32,216 nucleotides of DNA from Candidatus Aerophobetes bacterium Ae_b3b. Its GTDB lineage: Bacteria; Aerophobota; Aerophobia; Aerophobales; AE-B3A. The stretch is from positions 1 to 32,216 of the forward strand of contig NJBP01000021.1 in assembly GCA_005223085.1 (NCBI GenBank), read 5' to 3'. Position numbers and translations under genes: made by a program. The notes below the pieces were generated by a model, which saw only the letters and a program-made list of their open reading frames with translations, did no database searches and was not told the origin of the DNA. Shown here in pieces: positions 8,929 through 18,637 of the stretch (the stretch's first letter is position 1; every line of letters begins with the position of its first letter).

Positions 8929-10046
8929 AAGTTCTGCTTTTGTATATATCGGCTGTTTCTGGCCATAGGCAGGCTGCGGAAGCCGTTAAACAGGCTTTTA
9001 TGAAATTTTATCCAGAAGTGGAAGTACGGGGAGAGAACCTGTTTCAGTACGGAAATCGCCTCTTAAGGGCCTTATTGGATAGTCTCTATTATGCCATAAT
9101 TACTCTCGCACCCTGGTTTTGGGATTTTATTTGGGATAGCCAAGAGGTGTACTGGTCAACCTATGCTTTAAGGAATTTTTTATATCGCACGAATTACCTA
9201 CGATTATACAGAGAGGTCATTCTTCCTTTTGATCCTCAAGCTGTCATATGTACTCATAGCATAGCCTGCGCTCTTTCTTCTATCATAAAGAAAAAGAAGT
9301 GTTTAGATTATTTGTTGGCTGCTGTTCCTACCGACTTTTGCCTTCATCCTTACTGGTTCTATAACGAGGTTGATGTATATTTCTTGCCTCACGAGACATT
9401 AAAGGAAAATCTAGTAGAAAGAGGAATCCCTCTAAATAAGATCCGAATTACTGGCATTCCTATTTCTCCTAATATCTCTAGATCTAAAAGTAGGAAAAAC
9501 TTAAAGAAAAAATGGGGGATAAAAGAGGATCTGTTCACTGTCCTTTTGATGGGAGGAGGACAGGGAATGGGATCGCTCAAGGAGATTGTGCTTGGTTTAG
9601 CCAGCTCACATCTTCCTATTCAACTTCTAGTAGTGACGGGAATAAATCGGAGATTAAGAAATAAGTTTCGAAGGATGCAATCTAAGTTGGACTTACCTTT
9701 AAAAGTTTTTGGATACACGCGAGAAGTCGATGAGTTAATGGAAATATCAGACCTACTAATTAGTAAGCCAGGAGGACTCACTACTGCAGAAGCTCTGGCC
9801 AAACGTTTACCCTTGGGAATTGTCGATTCTCTGGCCGGACAGGAAAGGAGAAACAAGGAACTTCTTTTAGAAAAGGGACTTGCTTTTGAATTAAAGAATA
9901 AGGAGGATATAGTTGGCTTAATTGGCCATCTTTTGAACGACTCTTCTTATCTGAAGGAATGGCAGAGGCATATAAAAGACTTTGCCTGCCCGCAATCTGC
10001 ACAACAAATCGCTCAAAAAGTAATGAGTTTGGTAAAAGAAAAATGA
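8925..10046 (+). CDS. MGDG synthase / diacylglycerol glucosyltransferase-like (GT28) glycosyltransferase
   Basis: SAVSGHRQAAEAV N-terminus, VPTDFCLHPYW, LLMGGGQGMGSLKEI, SKPGGLTTAEALAKRLPLGI. ATGA overlap with the upstream gene. Confidence 0.85.
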   Translation: MKVLLLYISAVSGHRQAAEAVKQAFMKFYPEVEVRGENLFQYGNRLLRALLDSLYYAIITLAPWFWDFIWDSQEVYWSTYALRNFLYRTNYLRLYREVILPFDPQAVICTHSIACALSSIIKKKKCLDYLLAAVPTDFCLHPYWFYNEVDVYFLPHETLKENLVERGIPLNKIRITGIPISPNISRSKSRKNLKKKWGIKEDLFTVLLMGGGQGMGSLKEIVLGLASSHLPIQLLVVTGINRRLRNKFRRMQSKLDLPLKVFGYTREVDELMEISDLLISKPGGLTTAEALAKRLPLGIVDSLAGQERRNKELLLEKGLAFELKNKEDIVGLIGHLLNDSSYLKEWQRHIKDFACPQSAQQIAQKVMSLVKEK

Positions 10047-11092
10047 ACTCGGACTATTTTACTATACCTACCAAAGACACCCGTTATGCCTACACCACGG
10101 GAAGAATAAGAGGTTTGGAAGTTCGTCTTTTAAGAGAGGCTGATTTTTCTCGAATGAAACAAGCCGGTGGAGTAGGAGAAATTTTGCAAATCCTGGGTAA
10201 ACTTTTCCCCTATTCTGAGTCAATGAAGAAAGTTCAAAAAGAGGAGGACTTTGAGGTAGGGCTAGAAGAAGAGTCAAGAAGAACTTATGCAGAGCTACGA
10301 AGCTTTTGTCCTGAGCCAGATCTGACAGACTTATTTTGGCTGGAGAATGATTTCCACAACCTAAAAATCTTGCTAAAGATACACTTCCAGGAAAAATTAT
10401 CCCAGGCAGTTTCATCATCTGCACCCCCGGCTTTATCTCAAGCAGGAACACAAGCTGTGGAAACCCTTAAAGAGGCAATAGAAAAAGAGAATTTTGCTGT
10501 TCTTTCCTCTGAGGTCGCAAATCTACTGGAGGAAATTTTTCCCTTAATAGAAGGAAACTCTCACCCACAGTTTTTGGACAATCTTTTAGATAAACGCTTC
10601 TTTCAATGGCTGCTTTCAAAGGTTAAAGAATACTCTGACCCTTTTCTTAGGAAACTGATCCAACTCCAGATTGATAGTTTCAACATAAAGACATTTTTCA
10701 GAATTCAATTCTTGGGTAAAGAAAGAGAATTACTGAAAGATTTTTTGATGGAGGGAGGAGGTTTGGATAAAGATTATTTACTCAGATTAGCCTATCAACC
10801 AAAGGAATCGCAAATCCTGGAGTTTCCGGGTGGGGAGTTCAGAGAGGCAGTGGCGGCAGCTTTTGAGGAGTGGGACAAAAAACGGTCTTTTTTTGGTCTG
10901 GATAGATACTTGGACAAGCTCATTTTAAAACACACTGGGCGAGGCTTTTACATAACTTTTGGAAGAGAACCTTTGGTTAATTATATATTTCTTAAAAAAC
11001 GGGAGCTAAAACGCCTCAGAGTAATCTTGCGGGAAAAGTTAGCCGGAGTATCTACCGAGAGAGCGGCCGAACAAATAATCGGCTCGAGCTAG
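10043..11092 (+). CDS. V-type ATP synthase subunit C
   Basis: DTRYAYTTGRIRGLEVRLL, DLTDLFWLENDFHNLKILLK, REPLVNYIFLKKRELKRLRVILREKLAGV. Start ATG at 10043 overlaps the upstream stop. Confidence 0.82.
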   Translation: MNSDYFTIPTKDTRYAYTTGRIRGLEVRLLREADFSRMKQAGGVGEILQILGKLFPYSESMKKVQKEEDFEVGLEEESRRTYAELRSFCPEPDLTDLFWLENDFHNLKILLKIHFQEKLSQAVSSSAPPALSQAGTQAVETLKEAIEKENFAVLSSEVANLLEEIFPLIEGNSHPQFLDNLLDKRFFQWLLSKVKEYSDPFLRKLIQLQIDSFNIKTFFRIQFLGKERELLKDFLMEGGGLDKDYLLRLAYQPKESQILEFPGGEFREAVAAAFEEWDKKRSFFGLDRYLDKLILKHTGRGFYITFGREPLVNYIFLKKRELKRLRVILREKLAGVSTERAAEQIIGSS

Positions 11093-11370
11093 GTTGTCAG
11101 TAACGTGCTCTATAATTCGGGCATCTGGTGACATTGGGACGATCACGGTCATTGCAGCTGCGGTAATCATGTACACAACTATCACATAGATATGAATTAC
11201 CTCCTAAAAAGTTGGTTATTTTTACTACAAACTTCCGCCAGAGGGTTTTGCTGGTCATATTATTTCCTCATGCGTATCTGGAAGTTGTCCGAAATCAGCA
11301 AAGCTGATTTCTCTAACTCTGTCATATTGTCTATATTTGTCAAATAGAACCGGGTTTGAGAGGTGACTCT

Positions 11371-11688
11371 ATGTCCAAAATAGCAATCATTGCTGATAAA
11401 CAAACCTGTCTTCCTTTTTCCGGGATAGGGATAAATGCTGTTATTTGCCAGATTTCCGAAGAGGCGGGAAGGATTATTCGTAAGCTATCTGAGGAAGGTC
11501 ATCAGGTCATTTTTATCTCTGAATCCTTAGCTGCTGACTGCCTGGAAGTGATCGAAGAGATTAGTGAACAAAAAACTTCCCTGACCATCACAATAGTCCC
11601 GGATTTTACGAGAGAGTTTTCTGGAGTGGCCGAGAAAAGACTAAAAAATCTGATAAAGAAAGCAGTAGGTATGGAGTTACCTGAGTGA
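11371..11688 (+). CDS. V-type ATP synthase subunit F-like protein
   Basis: MSKIAIIADKQTCLPFSGIGINAV...VIFISESLA...ITIVPDF; matches subunit F size and pattern. ATG 11371 preferred over TTG 11356. Confidence 0.65.
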   Translation: MSKIAIIADKQTCLPFSGIGINAVICQISEEAGRIIRKLSEEGHQVIFISESLAADCLEVIEEISEQKTSLTITIVPDFTREFSGVAEKRLKNLIKKAVGMELPE

Positions 11689-11786
11689 AGACAAGAATAT
11701 CTCGGGACTCTTCCCCTCGATACGGGTATAAACCTTCTAAATACTTTCTTGGTGCTATCAAGATCTTTAAATAAAGGTGAAATTGT

Positions 11787-12389
11787 TTGAATAAAAAAGA
11801 GGTGGTGGCTATATTCAAGGAAAAGAGGGCTTTGCTAGAAGGCCATTTTGAACTTTCCTCAGGTTTACACAGCGCAAAATATCTTCAAGCTGCCTTGGTC
11901 CTTCAATATCCTTGGTTAGCTACCAGGTTATGTACGTATTTAGCCCAATTTTTTATGAATAAAGGTGTTCAGGTAGTCATAAGTCCAGCTCTAGGAGGAA
12001 TTGTGGTAGGTCAAAAGGTAGCTGAAGCGTTGGAAGCACGGGCTATCTTTGCTGAGAAAAATAAGGGAAAATTCATCTTGCGAAGAGGATTTAGAATAAA
12101 TCCAGAAGAAAAGGTACTGGTAGTGGAGGATGTGATTACTACGGGTGGCTCGGTCAAGGAGATTATAAAGGTGGTAGAGGAAAGTAAAGGAGAAGTCGTG
12201 GGGGCGGGGTGTTTAATTAACCGAAGCTGCAATAAAATAGCCTTTATGACTAAAAGATTGATCAAAATTCAGCCAAAGAGTCTGTTAAGCTTGAAAATAA
12301 AGACTCATTCTCAAGCTAGATGTCCTTTATGTAAAAAAGAAGTATCGTTAATTAGACCGGGTAGCGAAAGTATTAGGCAGCAAAAGTGA
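11787..12389 (+). CDS. pyrE: Orotate phosphoribosyltransferase
   Basis: FELSSGLHSAKYLQAALVLQYP, KVLVVEDVITTGGSVKEII; C-terminal RCPLCKKEVSLIRPGS. Confidence 0.9.
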   Translation: MNKKEVVAIFKEKRALLEGHFELSSGLHSAKYLQAALVLQYPWLATRLCTYLAQFFMNKGVQVVISPALGGIVVGQKVAEALEARAIFAEKNKGKFILRRGFRINPEEKVLVVEDVITTGGSVKEIIKVVEESKGEVVGAGCLINRSCNKIAFMTKRLIKIQPKSLLSLKIKTHSQARCPLCKKEVSLIRPGSESIRQQK

Positions 12390-13114
12390 AGAAAGAACTC
12401 GTGTACAGAGAGCTAATTACACCAAGGGATCTATTTTCTTTTCAAGTAGAGATTAAGGAAAGCAATCTTTTCGTTTTAGCTAGCAGGAAACTACCCAAAC
12501 AGACCGAAGAGGCATTGGTCTGGTGTCGGAAGGATATAGAACAGTATATCTATCGAAATCCCATCTTCAGAACTACCTTCAAACCTTTTCCACTTGAAGA
12601 GGGGATGCCACCTATTGTGAGAACTATGGCTGAAGCAGGCCGTGAGGCCGGAGTAGGGCCAATGGCTGCGGTAGCCGGGGCGATAGCAGGGTTTGTGGGG
12701 AAGGAACTTTTGAACTATTGTGATCAGGTGATAGTAGAAAATGGGGGGGACATATTCATGAAAGTGAAGAGAAGAAGAATAGTAGGAATCTATGCTGGAG
12801 ATTCACCGCTTTCAAAAAGAATCGCCCTCCAGATTGAACCTCAGGACACTCCTTTAGGTATCTGCTGTTCGGCGGGAACTTTTGGTCGCTCCCAGAGCCT
12901 GGGAGTAGCAGATGCAGTAATTATTCTTTCTCCTTTCACTGCTTTAGCCGATGCAGTTGCTACCGCCGTAGGTAATCTGGTAAAAGATGAGGCAGGCATC
13001 CAAAAAGGCCTGGAATTTGTTCGGAAGATACCCTTTATCCGGGGCGGGGTAATCGTAAAGGAGAAAAAAATGGGAGCATGGGGCAGACTGAGAATATTGA
13101 GAGGAGTTCACTAG
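12386..13114 (+). CDS. UPF0280 family (ApbE-like) protein
   Basis: GREAGVGPMAAVAGAIAGFVGKELL, VIVENGGDIFMK, GICCSAGTFGRSQSLGVADAV. Confidence 0.87.
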   Translation: MKKELVYRELITPRDLFSFQVEIKESNLFVLASRKLPKQTEEALVWCRKDIEQYIYRNPIFRTTFKPFPLEEGMPPIVRTMAEAGREAGVGPMAAVAGAIAGFVGKELLNYCDQVIVENGGDIFMKVKRRRIVGIYAGDSPLSKRIALQIEPQDTPLGICCSAGTFGRSQSLGVADAVIILSPFTALADAVATAVGNLVKDEAGIQKGLEFVRKIPFIRGGVIVKEKKMGAWGRLRILRGVH

Positions 13115-13792
13115 ATGTATGATTATTTAAAGCAGATGTGGTCTTCGATTAGGGCAAAAATGAGTAGGATGAGTAGGAAAAGGATCATTCTTGGTGTCTT
13201 ATTGGTAGCTGTGGTAATTGCTTGCTTGGCAGCAGTATTTACTTTCCAGGCTCACGTTAACAAAATCACCCAGAAAAATTTTCGACTAGCCATTTCTTAC
13301 TATCAACAGGCTCAAAATAGCGAAAAAGAAGAAGAGAGGTTTGACAGATTGAAAAAGGCAAAGGCCTCCTATGAAGATATTCTATCCAATTTTTGGGTTA
13401 AGAATAAAAAAGAGGTTCTCTTCTATTTGGGTAATTGCCTTTATTCTTTAGGAGAATACGAGAAAGCTACCAAGGTTTTAAAGAAATTCGAGAATAAATA
13501 TGCAGATGACTATTTTGCGCCCTGGGTCCTCATAAAGTTAGCCTCTAGCTATGAGCAATCCAGGAATTATAAGGAGGCTATCAAGAGTTACCAGAAATTC
13601 CTGGAGAAATATCCTGAAAATTCACTAGCTCCCCAGGTTCTTCTGGGATTAGCTAGGTGCCAGCAGTTGCAAGGAGACAAGGATAAGGCGCTAAAAACCT
13701 ATGAGGAACTTCTCTCTCGCTATCCTTTATCAGAGAAAAGAAGTATGGCAGAGGCACAGATTCAGCGAATAAAAACTGAGAAATCTCGCTAG
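13115..13792 (+). CDS. Membrane-anchored tetratricopeptide repeat protein
   Basis: N-terminal TM (IILGVLLVAVVIACLAAVFTF) followed by TPR-like repeats (YLGNCLYSLGEYEKATKVLKKFENKY, YKEAIKSYQKFLEKYPEN). Confidence 0.8.
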   Translation: MYDYLKQMWSSIRAKMSRMSRKRIILGVLLVAVVIACLAAVFTFQAHVNKITQKNFRLAISYYQQAQNSEKEEERFDRLKKAKASYEDILSNFWVKNKKEVLFYLGNCLYSLGEYEKATKVLKKFENKYADDYFAPWVLIKLASSYEQSRNYKEAIKSYQKFLEKYPENSLAPQVLLGLARCQQLQGDKDKALKTYEELLSRYPLSEKRSMAEAQIQRIKTEKSR

Positions 13793-13855
13793 GTTGACAA
13801 ATTGCCTTTTGTCTCTAAAATCAGACAATAAAATCTTAGGTAAAAAGAGGAGCAA

Positions 13856-13945
13856 ATGGTTTCTGACAAAAGGAGAAAAAAATCCAAAATTGCCAGACAC
13901 AAAAGGAAAAAAAGACATCGGGCCGATCGACACAAAAATAAGTGA
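13856..13945 (+). CDS. 29-aa highly basic small protein, AURKAIP1/COX24 (mS38/bS22-like) candidate
   Basis: MVSDKRRKKSKIARHKRKKRHRADRHKNK*, preceded by AGAGGAG. The KRRKK..xRHKRKKRxRxxRHKxK pattern resembles AURKAIP1/COX24-domain proteins. Confidence 0.6.
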   Translation: MVSDKRRKKSKIARHKRKKRHRADRHKNK

Positions 13946-14105
13946 GGCTCATACTGACCGTCCGGGCATATTTATTAAACAGACTTATTTGGTGTTGAGT
14001 CTCTTTTCTTTAACTGGGTAGGAGGTTTCCCTCAAATTGGGATGAGGGGCTAATTGATCATGAGGATACCACCACAGAAAGAAAGGTTGTCTGGGAAAAA
14101 GAGAG

Positions 14106-15689
14106 ATGGCTAAATTAATTAATAAGAATGTGCGGGCCCGTTTTGCTCCCAGTCCTACGGGAAGACTGCATGTTGGGGGAGCAAGGACGGCTCTCTTTAA
14201 TTGGTTGTTTGCCAGACAAAATGGGGGCAAATTTATCCTCCGTATCGAGGATACTGACATTGTCCGTTCCACCAAAGATTTTTCTCAATCCGTGATTAAA
14301 GATCTCAAATGGCTCGGATTAGACTGGGACGAAGGACCCGATATTGGTGGAAATTACGGCCCTTATTTCCAGTCCCGGAGAATCGAGATCTATAAAAACT
14401 ATGCTTCGGCGCTTTTAAAAAAAAGAAAGGCATATTTCTGTTATTGTACTCTTGAGGAACTCGAACAACGCAAGAAGAAAATGCACGAAAAAGGTATGCT
14501 TCCTAAGTATAATTGCCGTTGTCGAAACTTAACACTTGGTGAGAGAAAAGAATTTGAACGTGAGGGAAGGTCTCCCACCGTAAGATTCAGAGTATCCGGG
14601 GAAGGCGCTATCTACGTGGAGGATCTGTTAAGGGGTAAGGTGAGCTTTGAGACTAAAATGCTGGGTGATTTCATCATATTAAAGTCCAATGGAACACCCA
14701 CTTTCAATTTTGCTAATGTAATTGATGATGCTCTGATGAAAATGACCCATGTAATAAGGGGTGACGACCATCTTTCTAATACTCCTCGACAGGTGCTACT
14801 TTACGAGGCTTTGAGTTTTAAGATTCCGCAATACGCTCATATACCGATGATTTTAGGTAGAGATGGGACCAAGTTAAGCAAAAGACACGGTGCAACTTCC
14901 ATCGCTGATTATAGAGAAAAAGGGTACCTTCCCTGGACCATGATAAATTACTTGGCTCTTTTAGGGTGGTCTACCCAAGAGAGTCAACAGTTCTTTAACC
15001 AGGAGGAGCTTATCCGAAGTTTCAGTCTGGAAAGAGTGGGAAAGAGTGCAACTGTCTTTGATCCCAGGAAACTTGAATGGATGAACGGAGAATATATCAG
15101 AAAGTTGAAACCGAACCAGCTGGTAGATCTTTTGATTCCTTATCTTAGAAGAGAAAACTGGGTAACAAAAAGGATAGATCCTCTTACCCGGAAAAAAATC
15201 TTAAAAGTGACAGAGCTTGAACAAGAAAGAGTTAAGGTTCTGTCTCAAATCACTAATCTGGCTGACTTTTTTTTTAAATCCGATTTTGAATATGATCGGA
15301 CTTCGGTAGAGAAAAGACTGAAGAAGGATTATGTTCCTCCTCTACTGAAAAAGATGAGGAAAAGAATTGCGGGTCTTTCCCTTTTCAACGAGAAAAATCT
15401 AGAAAGACTGATTCGAGATTTAGCCAGTGAGTTTTCTCTTTCCCCAGGAGAGGCATTTCACCCTCTTAGGGTTGCCTTGACTGGAAAGATGAAGGGACCA
15501 GGTTTATTTGAACTGGCAGTATTGTTAGGAAAAAATGAGGTTCTAAGAAGGATCGATAGAGCGGTAGAGATGTTAAAAAAACAGCGAAATAAGGGTGGGG
15601 GATCGGCTAGTGGTAGGCCACGAGACTCTGGATCTCGCAGCGGAGGTTCGAATCCTCCTCCCCCAGCCAATTTTTTCGGAAGAGAATAG
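14106..15689 (+). CDS. gltX: Glutamyl-tRNA synthetase (zero frame reads through the tRNA-Gln gene)
   Basis: [35 protein letters not shown]. The last ~31 codons lie in or after tRNA-Gln. Confidence 0.93.
   Translation: MAKLINKNVRARFAPSPTGRLHVGGARTALFNWLFARQNGGKFILRIEDTDIVRSTKDFSQSVIKDLKWLGLDWDEGPDIGGNYGPYFQSRRIEIYKNYASALLKKRKAYFCYCTLEELEQRKKKMHEKGMLPKYNCRCRNLTLGERKEFEREGRSPTVRFRVSGEGAIYVEDLLRGKVSFETKMLGDFIILKSNGTPTFNFANVIDDALMKMTHVIRGDDHLSNTPRQVLLYEALSFKIPQYAHIPMILGRDGTKLSKRHGATSIADYREKGYLPWTMINYLALLGWSTQESQQFFNQEELIRSFSLERVGKSATVFDPRKLEWMNGEYIRKLKPNQLVDLLIPYLRRENWVTKRIDPLTRKKILKVTELEQERVKVLSQITNLADFFFKSDFEYDRTSVEKRLKKDYVPPLLKKMRKRIAGLSLFNEKNLERLIRDLASEFSLSPGEAFHPLRVALTGKMKGPGLFELAVLLGKNEVLRRIDRAVEMLKKQRNKGGGSASGRPRDSGSRSGGSNPPPPANFFGRE
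15596..15669 (+). tRNA. tRNA-Gln (anticodon CTG), CCA encoded
   Basis: Acceptor TGGGGGA/TCCCCCA, D stem GGC/GCC, anticodon stem CGAGA/TCTCG with loop CTCTGGA, T arm GGAGG-TTCGAAT-CCTCC, G73 and CCA. Has U1-A72 and G73, as in E. coli tRNA-Gln. Confidence 0.95.
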
Positions 15690-15757
15690 AAGCTATGAAA
15701 ACTCCGAGCACTGGAGGACACTGCAGCAAAAAGAAAAATAAGAAGGAAAACACGAAT

Positions 15758-17500
15758 ATGACCATAGTCGATTCTATTCGCCCTCCCGACTTTATCCGAA
15801 ATATTGTCAGGGAAGACGTAAGGGCAAATAAAAACGATGGTCGAGTCGTGACCCGATTCCCACCAGAACCGAACGGTTATTTGCATATTGGACACGCCAA
15901 GTCCATTTGCATTAATTTTGGTATCGCCCTCGAAAACGAAGGTGGTATTTATCATTTGCGCTTCGATGATACCAATCCAAGCAAGGAAGATATTGAATAC
16001 ATTGAATCCATCAAATCAGACATTCGATGGCTGGGATTTGATTGGGGCAAGCATCTTTACTACGCATCTGACTACTTTGGGAAGCTGTACCAGTACGCTG
16101 TGCAGTTAATTAAAGATGGGAAGGCGTACGTTTGCAGCTTGAGCACAGAGGAAATCAGAGGGTACCGCGGCACCTTGACTGAGCCTGGCAAGAACAGTCC
16201 GTATCGAACTCGTTCCCTCGAGGAAAACTTGGACTTGTTCGAGCGGATGCGGGCAGGAGAATTCGAGGATGGCTCTCACGTGCTTCGAGCAAAAATTGAT
16301 ATGACCTCTCCAAATTTGAATATGCGGGATCCTGTCCTCTATCGCATTCGACATGAATCGCATCACAGAACTCATGACAAATGGTGCATTTATCCTACAT
16401 ACGATTTTGCCCATTGTCTCTCGGATTCCATCGAAGGCATCACACATTCCATTTGTACGCTGGAATTTGAGAATAATCGCCCGTTGTACGACTGGATACT
16501 TAACGAATTGAACGTTGATTGTCATCCACAGCAAATCGAGTTCGCTCGTCTTAATCTCAGTTACACCGTTATGAGTAAAAGAAAGCTTCTGGAGTTGGTA
16601 GAACAAGGGTATGTGAGCGGATGGGACGATCCAAGGATGCCTACAATATCGGGTTTGCGCAGACGCGGCTACACACCAGAGGCGATCCGTAACTTTTGTG
16701 AACGTATTGGAGTAGCTAAGAGTAATAGCATCGTCGATATCGCACTGCTCGAGCACTGCATCCGCGAAGATTTGAACCTGCGGGCCCCGAGGGTTATGGC
16801 GGTGCTATATCCACTTCGGGTGGTCATAGACAATTATCCAGAAGGCCGAGTGGAAGAGTTAGATGCCCAGAATAATCCGGAGGATCCAGGTATGGGAACG
16901 CGGAAGATTCCTTTTTCACGTGTAGTGTACATTGAACAAGATGATTTTCGTGAAAATCCACCGAAAAAGTTTTTCCGTTTGGCCCCGGGTTGTGAGGTAC
17001 GGCTAAAACACGCATATTATATCAAATGTGTACGGGTAATTAAGGATGAGGGAACCGGAAAAGTGATTGAGCTGCACTGCAGGTATGATCCAGCAACACG
17101 AGGTGGCTGGTCCTCAGATGGGCGCAAGGTGAGGGGAACGCTACACTGGGTTTCGGCGGCTCACGCTCTCGAAGCTGAAGTGCGCCTCTACGATCATCTC
17201 TTTATAAAAGCAAACCCCTACGATGTAAAGGATGGTTCTGATTTCAAAACTAATCTAAATCCAAATTCGTTGGAGAAGCTCACTTCATGCCGGATGGAAC
17301 CAGGTCTAGCCGGTGCAAGGCCGGGAAGTAGGTACCAGTTCTTAAGACAGGGCTATTTCTGCGTCGATTCGGTTGATTCACGCGAGGGAGCGCCAGTATT
17401 CAATCGGATAGTACCGTTGCGTGATTCATGGGCTAAGATCGAGAAGGCGCAAGAAAGGGGGTCCTTTTCACCAACCATCCCACGAAGTCTACATTCTTGA
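15758..17500 (+). CDS. glnS: Glutaminyl-tRNA synthetase
   Basis: [66 protein letters not shown]. Start after AAGGA at 15758. Confidence 0.95.
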   Translation: MTIVDSIRPPDFIRNIVREDVRANKNDGRVVTRFPPEPNGYLHIGHAKSICINFGIALENEGGIYHLRFDDTNPSKEDIEYIESIKSDIRWLGFDWGKHLYYASDYFGKLYQYAVQLIKDGKAYVCSLSTEEIRGYRGTLTEPGKNSPYRTRSLEENLDLFERMRAGEFEDGSHVLRAKIDMTSPNLNMRDPVLYRIRHESHHRTHDKWCIYPTYDFAHCLSDSIEGITHSICTLEFENNRPLYDWILNELNVDCHPQQIEFARLNLSYTVMSKRKLLELVEQGYVSGWDDPRMPTISGLRRRGYTPEAIRNFCERIGVAKSNSIVDIALLEHCIREDLNLRAPRVMAVLYPLRVVIDNYPEGRVEELDAQNNPEDPGMGTRKIPFSRVVYIEQDDFRENPPKKFFRLAPGCEVRLKHAYYIKCVRVIKDEGTGKVIELHCRYDPATRGGWSSDGRKVRGTLHWVSAAHALEAEVRLYDHLFIKANPYDVKDGSDFKTNLNPNSLEKLTSCRMEPGLAGARPGSRYQFLRQGYFCVDSVDSREGAPVFNRIVPLRDSWAKIEKAQERGSFSPTIPRSLHS

Positions 17501-17528
17501 CGGGGGATGGTACGAGGAGCACTCAGTT

Positions 17529-18554
17529 ATGAGGACCAGGTATGACGTTTTTGGGATTGGATCTCCATTGATGGATCTTCTGGTAGAAGCCAAGGACCAC
17601 GATTTGAAGCAACTTGGGCTGACGAAGGGCTGCTTCCATTCGATTAGCGAGGAGGACTCCCAAAGACTCCTCTCTCGGATACCGCCAGAAGCAGTGACCA
17701 TGTGTGCGGGAGGAAGTGCCGCGAATACACTATACGGAGTAGCGATGCTTGGCGGAAATGTCATTTTTTGTGGGAGAGTAGGTAGTGATTCTCGTGGCGA
17801 GAGCTATCAGCAAGAGATGTTAGCAGGCGGGGTGAATGCACGGCTCGCTAGGTCACGAGGACTCACTGGCCAAGCGATAACCTTAGTGACTCCGGACGGG
17901 GAGAGGACGTTTGCCGTTCACCTAGGCGCAGCATTGGACCTGGAAGAACAGGACATTGTTCTTGAGGAACTTCAGCAGAGCAGAATACTGCATGTTGAGG
18001 GATACCTCCTTGAGGATCGCCGGCTGAAGAAAACCGCGCTGTACGCAATGCAGTTTGCCAAGGAGCATGGGGTGAGGATCAGTATCGACCTGGGTGACCC
18101 AGGCGTAGTGCGGAGGAATAAGATTGCTATTACCGAAATACTTGAGAAATACGGAGATCTCGTGTTTGCAAACGAGGAGGAAGCTAAAGAACTGGTTGGT
18201 CTGGACGCTCGAGAGGCGCTCCAGAGCATCGCCGAACTGGTCGAAATAGCGGTGATCAAGGTCGGCACAAACGGTTCCTACATAAGGGATCGCAATGGCA
18301 CCTACGAGATTCCGAGCTATGAGGCAAAGGTGATAGATACCACTGGGGCAGGGGATCTGTTTGCGGCAGGCGTGCTTTATGGAACATGCTGCGAGTGCAA
18401 TCTGGCAATCTCGGGTCGTATCGGCAGTTACTTTGCAGCAAGAGTTGTCGAAAGACTCGGAGCACGGGTAGCTCGCATTGACCGAGCTGAGCTCCAGCGC
18501 CTCATGGCTAAAGGCCGCTCTCTCCCTTCTTCTCCGGATAGCGCGCCCAGGTAG
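17529..18554 (+). CDS. PfkB-family carbohydrate/nucleoside kinase (adenosine kinase-like)
   Basis: YDVFGIGSPLMDLLVEA, AGGSAANTLYGVAMLGG, VGSDSRGE, IDTTGAGDLFAAGVLYG. Start ATG 17529. Confidence 0.88.
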   Translation: MRTRYDVFGIGSPLMDLLVEAKDHDLKQLGLTKGCFHSISEEDSQRLLSRIPPEAVTMCAGGSAANTLYGVAMLGGNVIFCGRVGSDSRGESYQQEMLAGGVNARLARSRGLTGQAITLVTPDGERTFAVHLGAALDLEEQDIVLEELQQSRILHVEGYLLEDRRLKKTALYAMQFAKEHGVRISIDLGDPGVVRRNKIAITEILEKYGDLVFANEEEAKELVGLDAREALQSIAELVEIAVIKVGTNGSYIRDRNGTYEIPSYEAKVIDTTGAGDLFAAGVLYGTCCECNLAISGRIGSYFAARVVERLGARVARIDRAELQRLMAKGRSLPSSPDSAPR

Positions 18555-18608
18555 AGAAAGCCTTTGGTGGAGTGGTAAAGTTCACTGGCATTGCAAGAGC
18601 GCGGAACC

Positions 18609-18637
18609 TTGACTTTTCATAGTAGACCTATTATACT
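18609..18637 (+). promoter_or_regulatory. Candidate sigma70 promoter upstream of tRNA-Glu/rplM
   Basis: TTGACT (18609-18614), 17-nt spacer, TATACT (18632-18637). Confidence 0.6.

Noticed and set aside
13794-14021. 75-aa plus-strand ORF between the TPR gene and gltX
   Set aside because: No clear RBS at its start. The better candidate in this region is the SD-preceded basic ORF at 13856-13945 in another frame.
15695-15757. 21-codon N-terminal extension of GlnRS in the ORF track
   Set aside because: The better start is ATG 15758 preceded by AAGGA; the extension is Lys/Asn-rich and begins just past the gltX stop.
16106-16756. 216-aa antisense ORF within glnS
   Set aside because: Antisense to a well-conserved GlnRS core; explained by codon structure of the sense gene.
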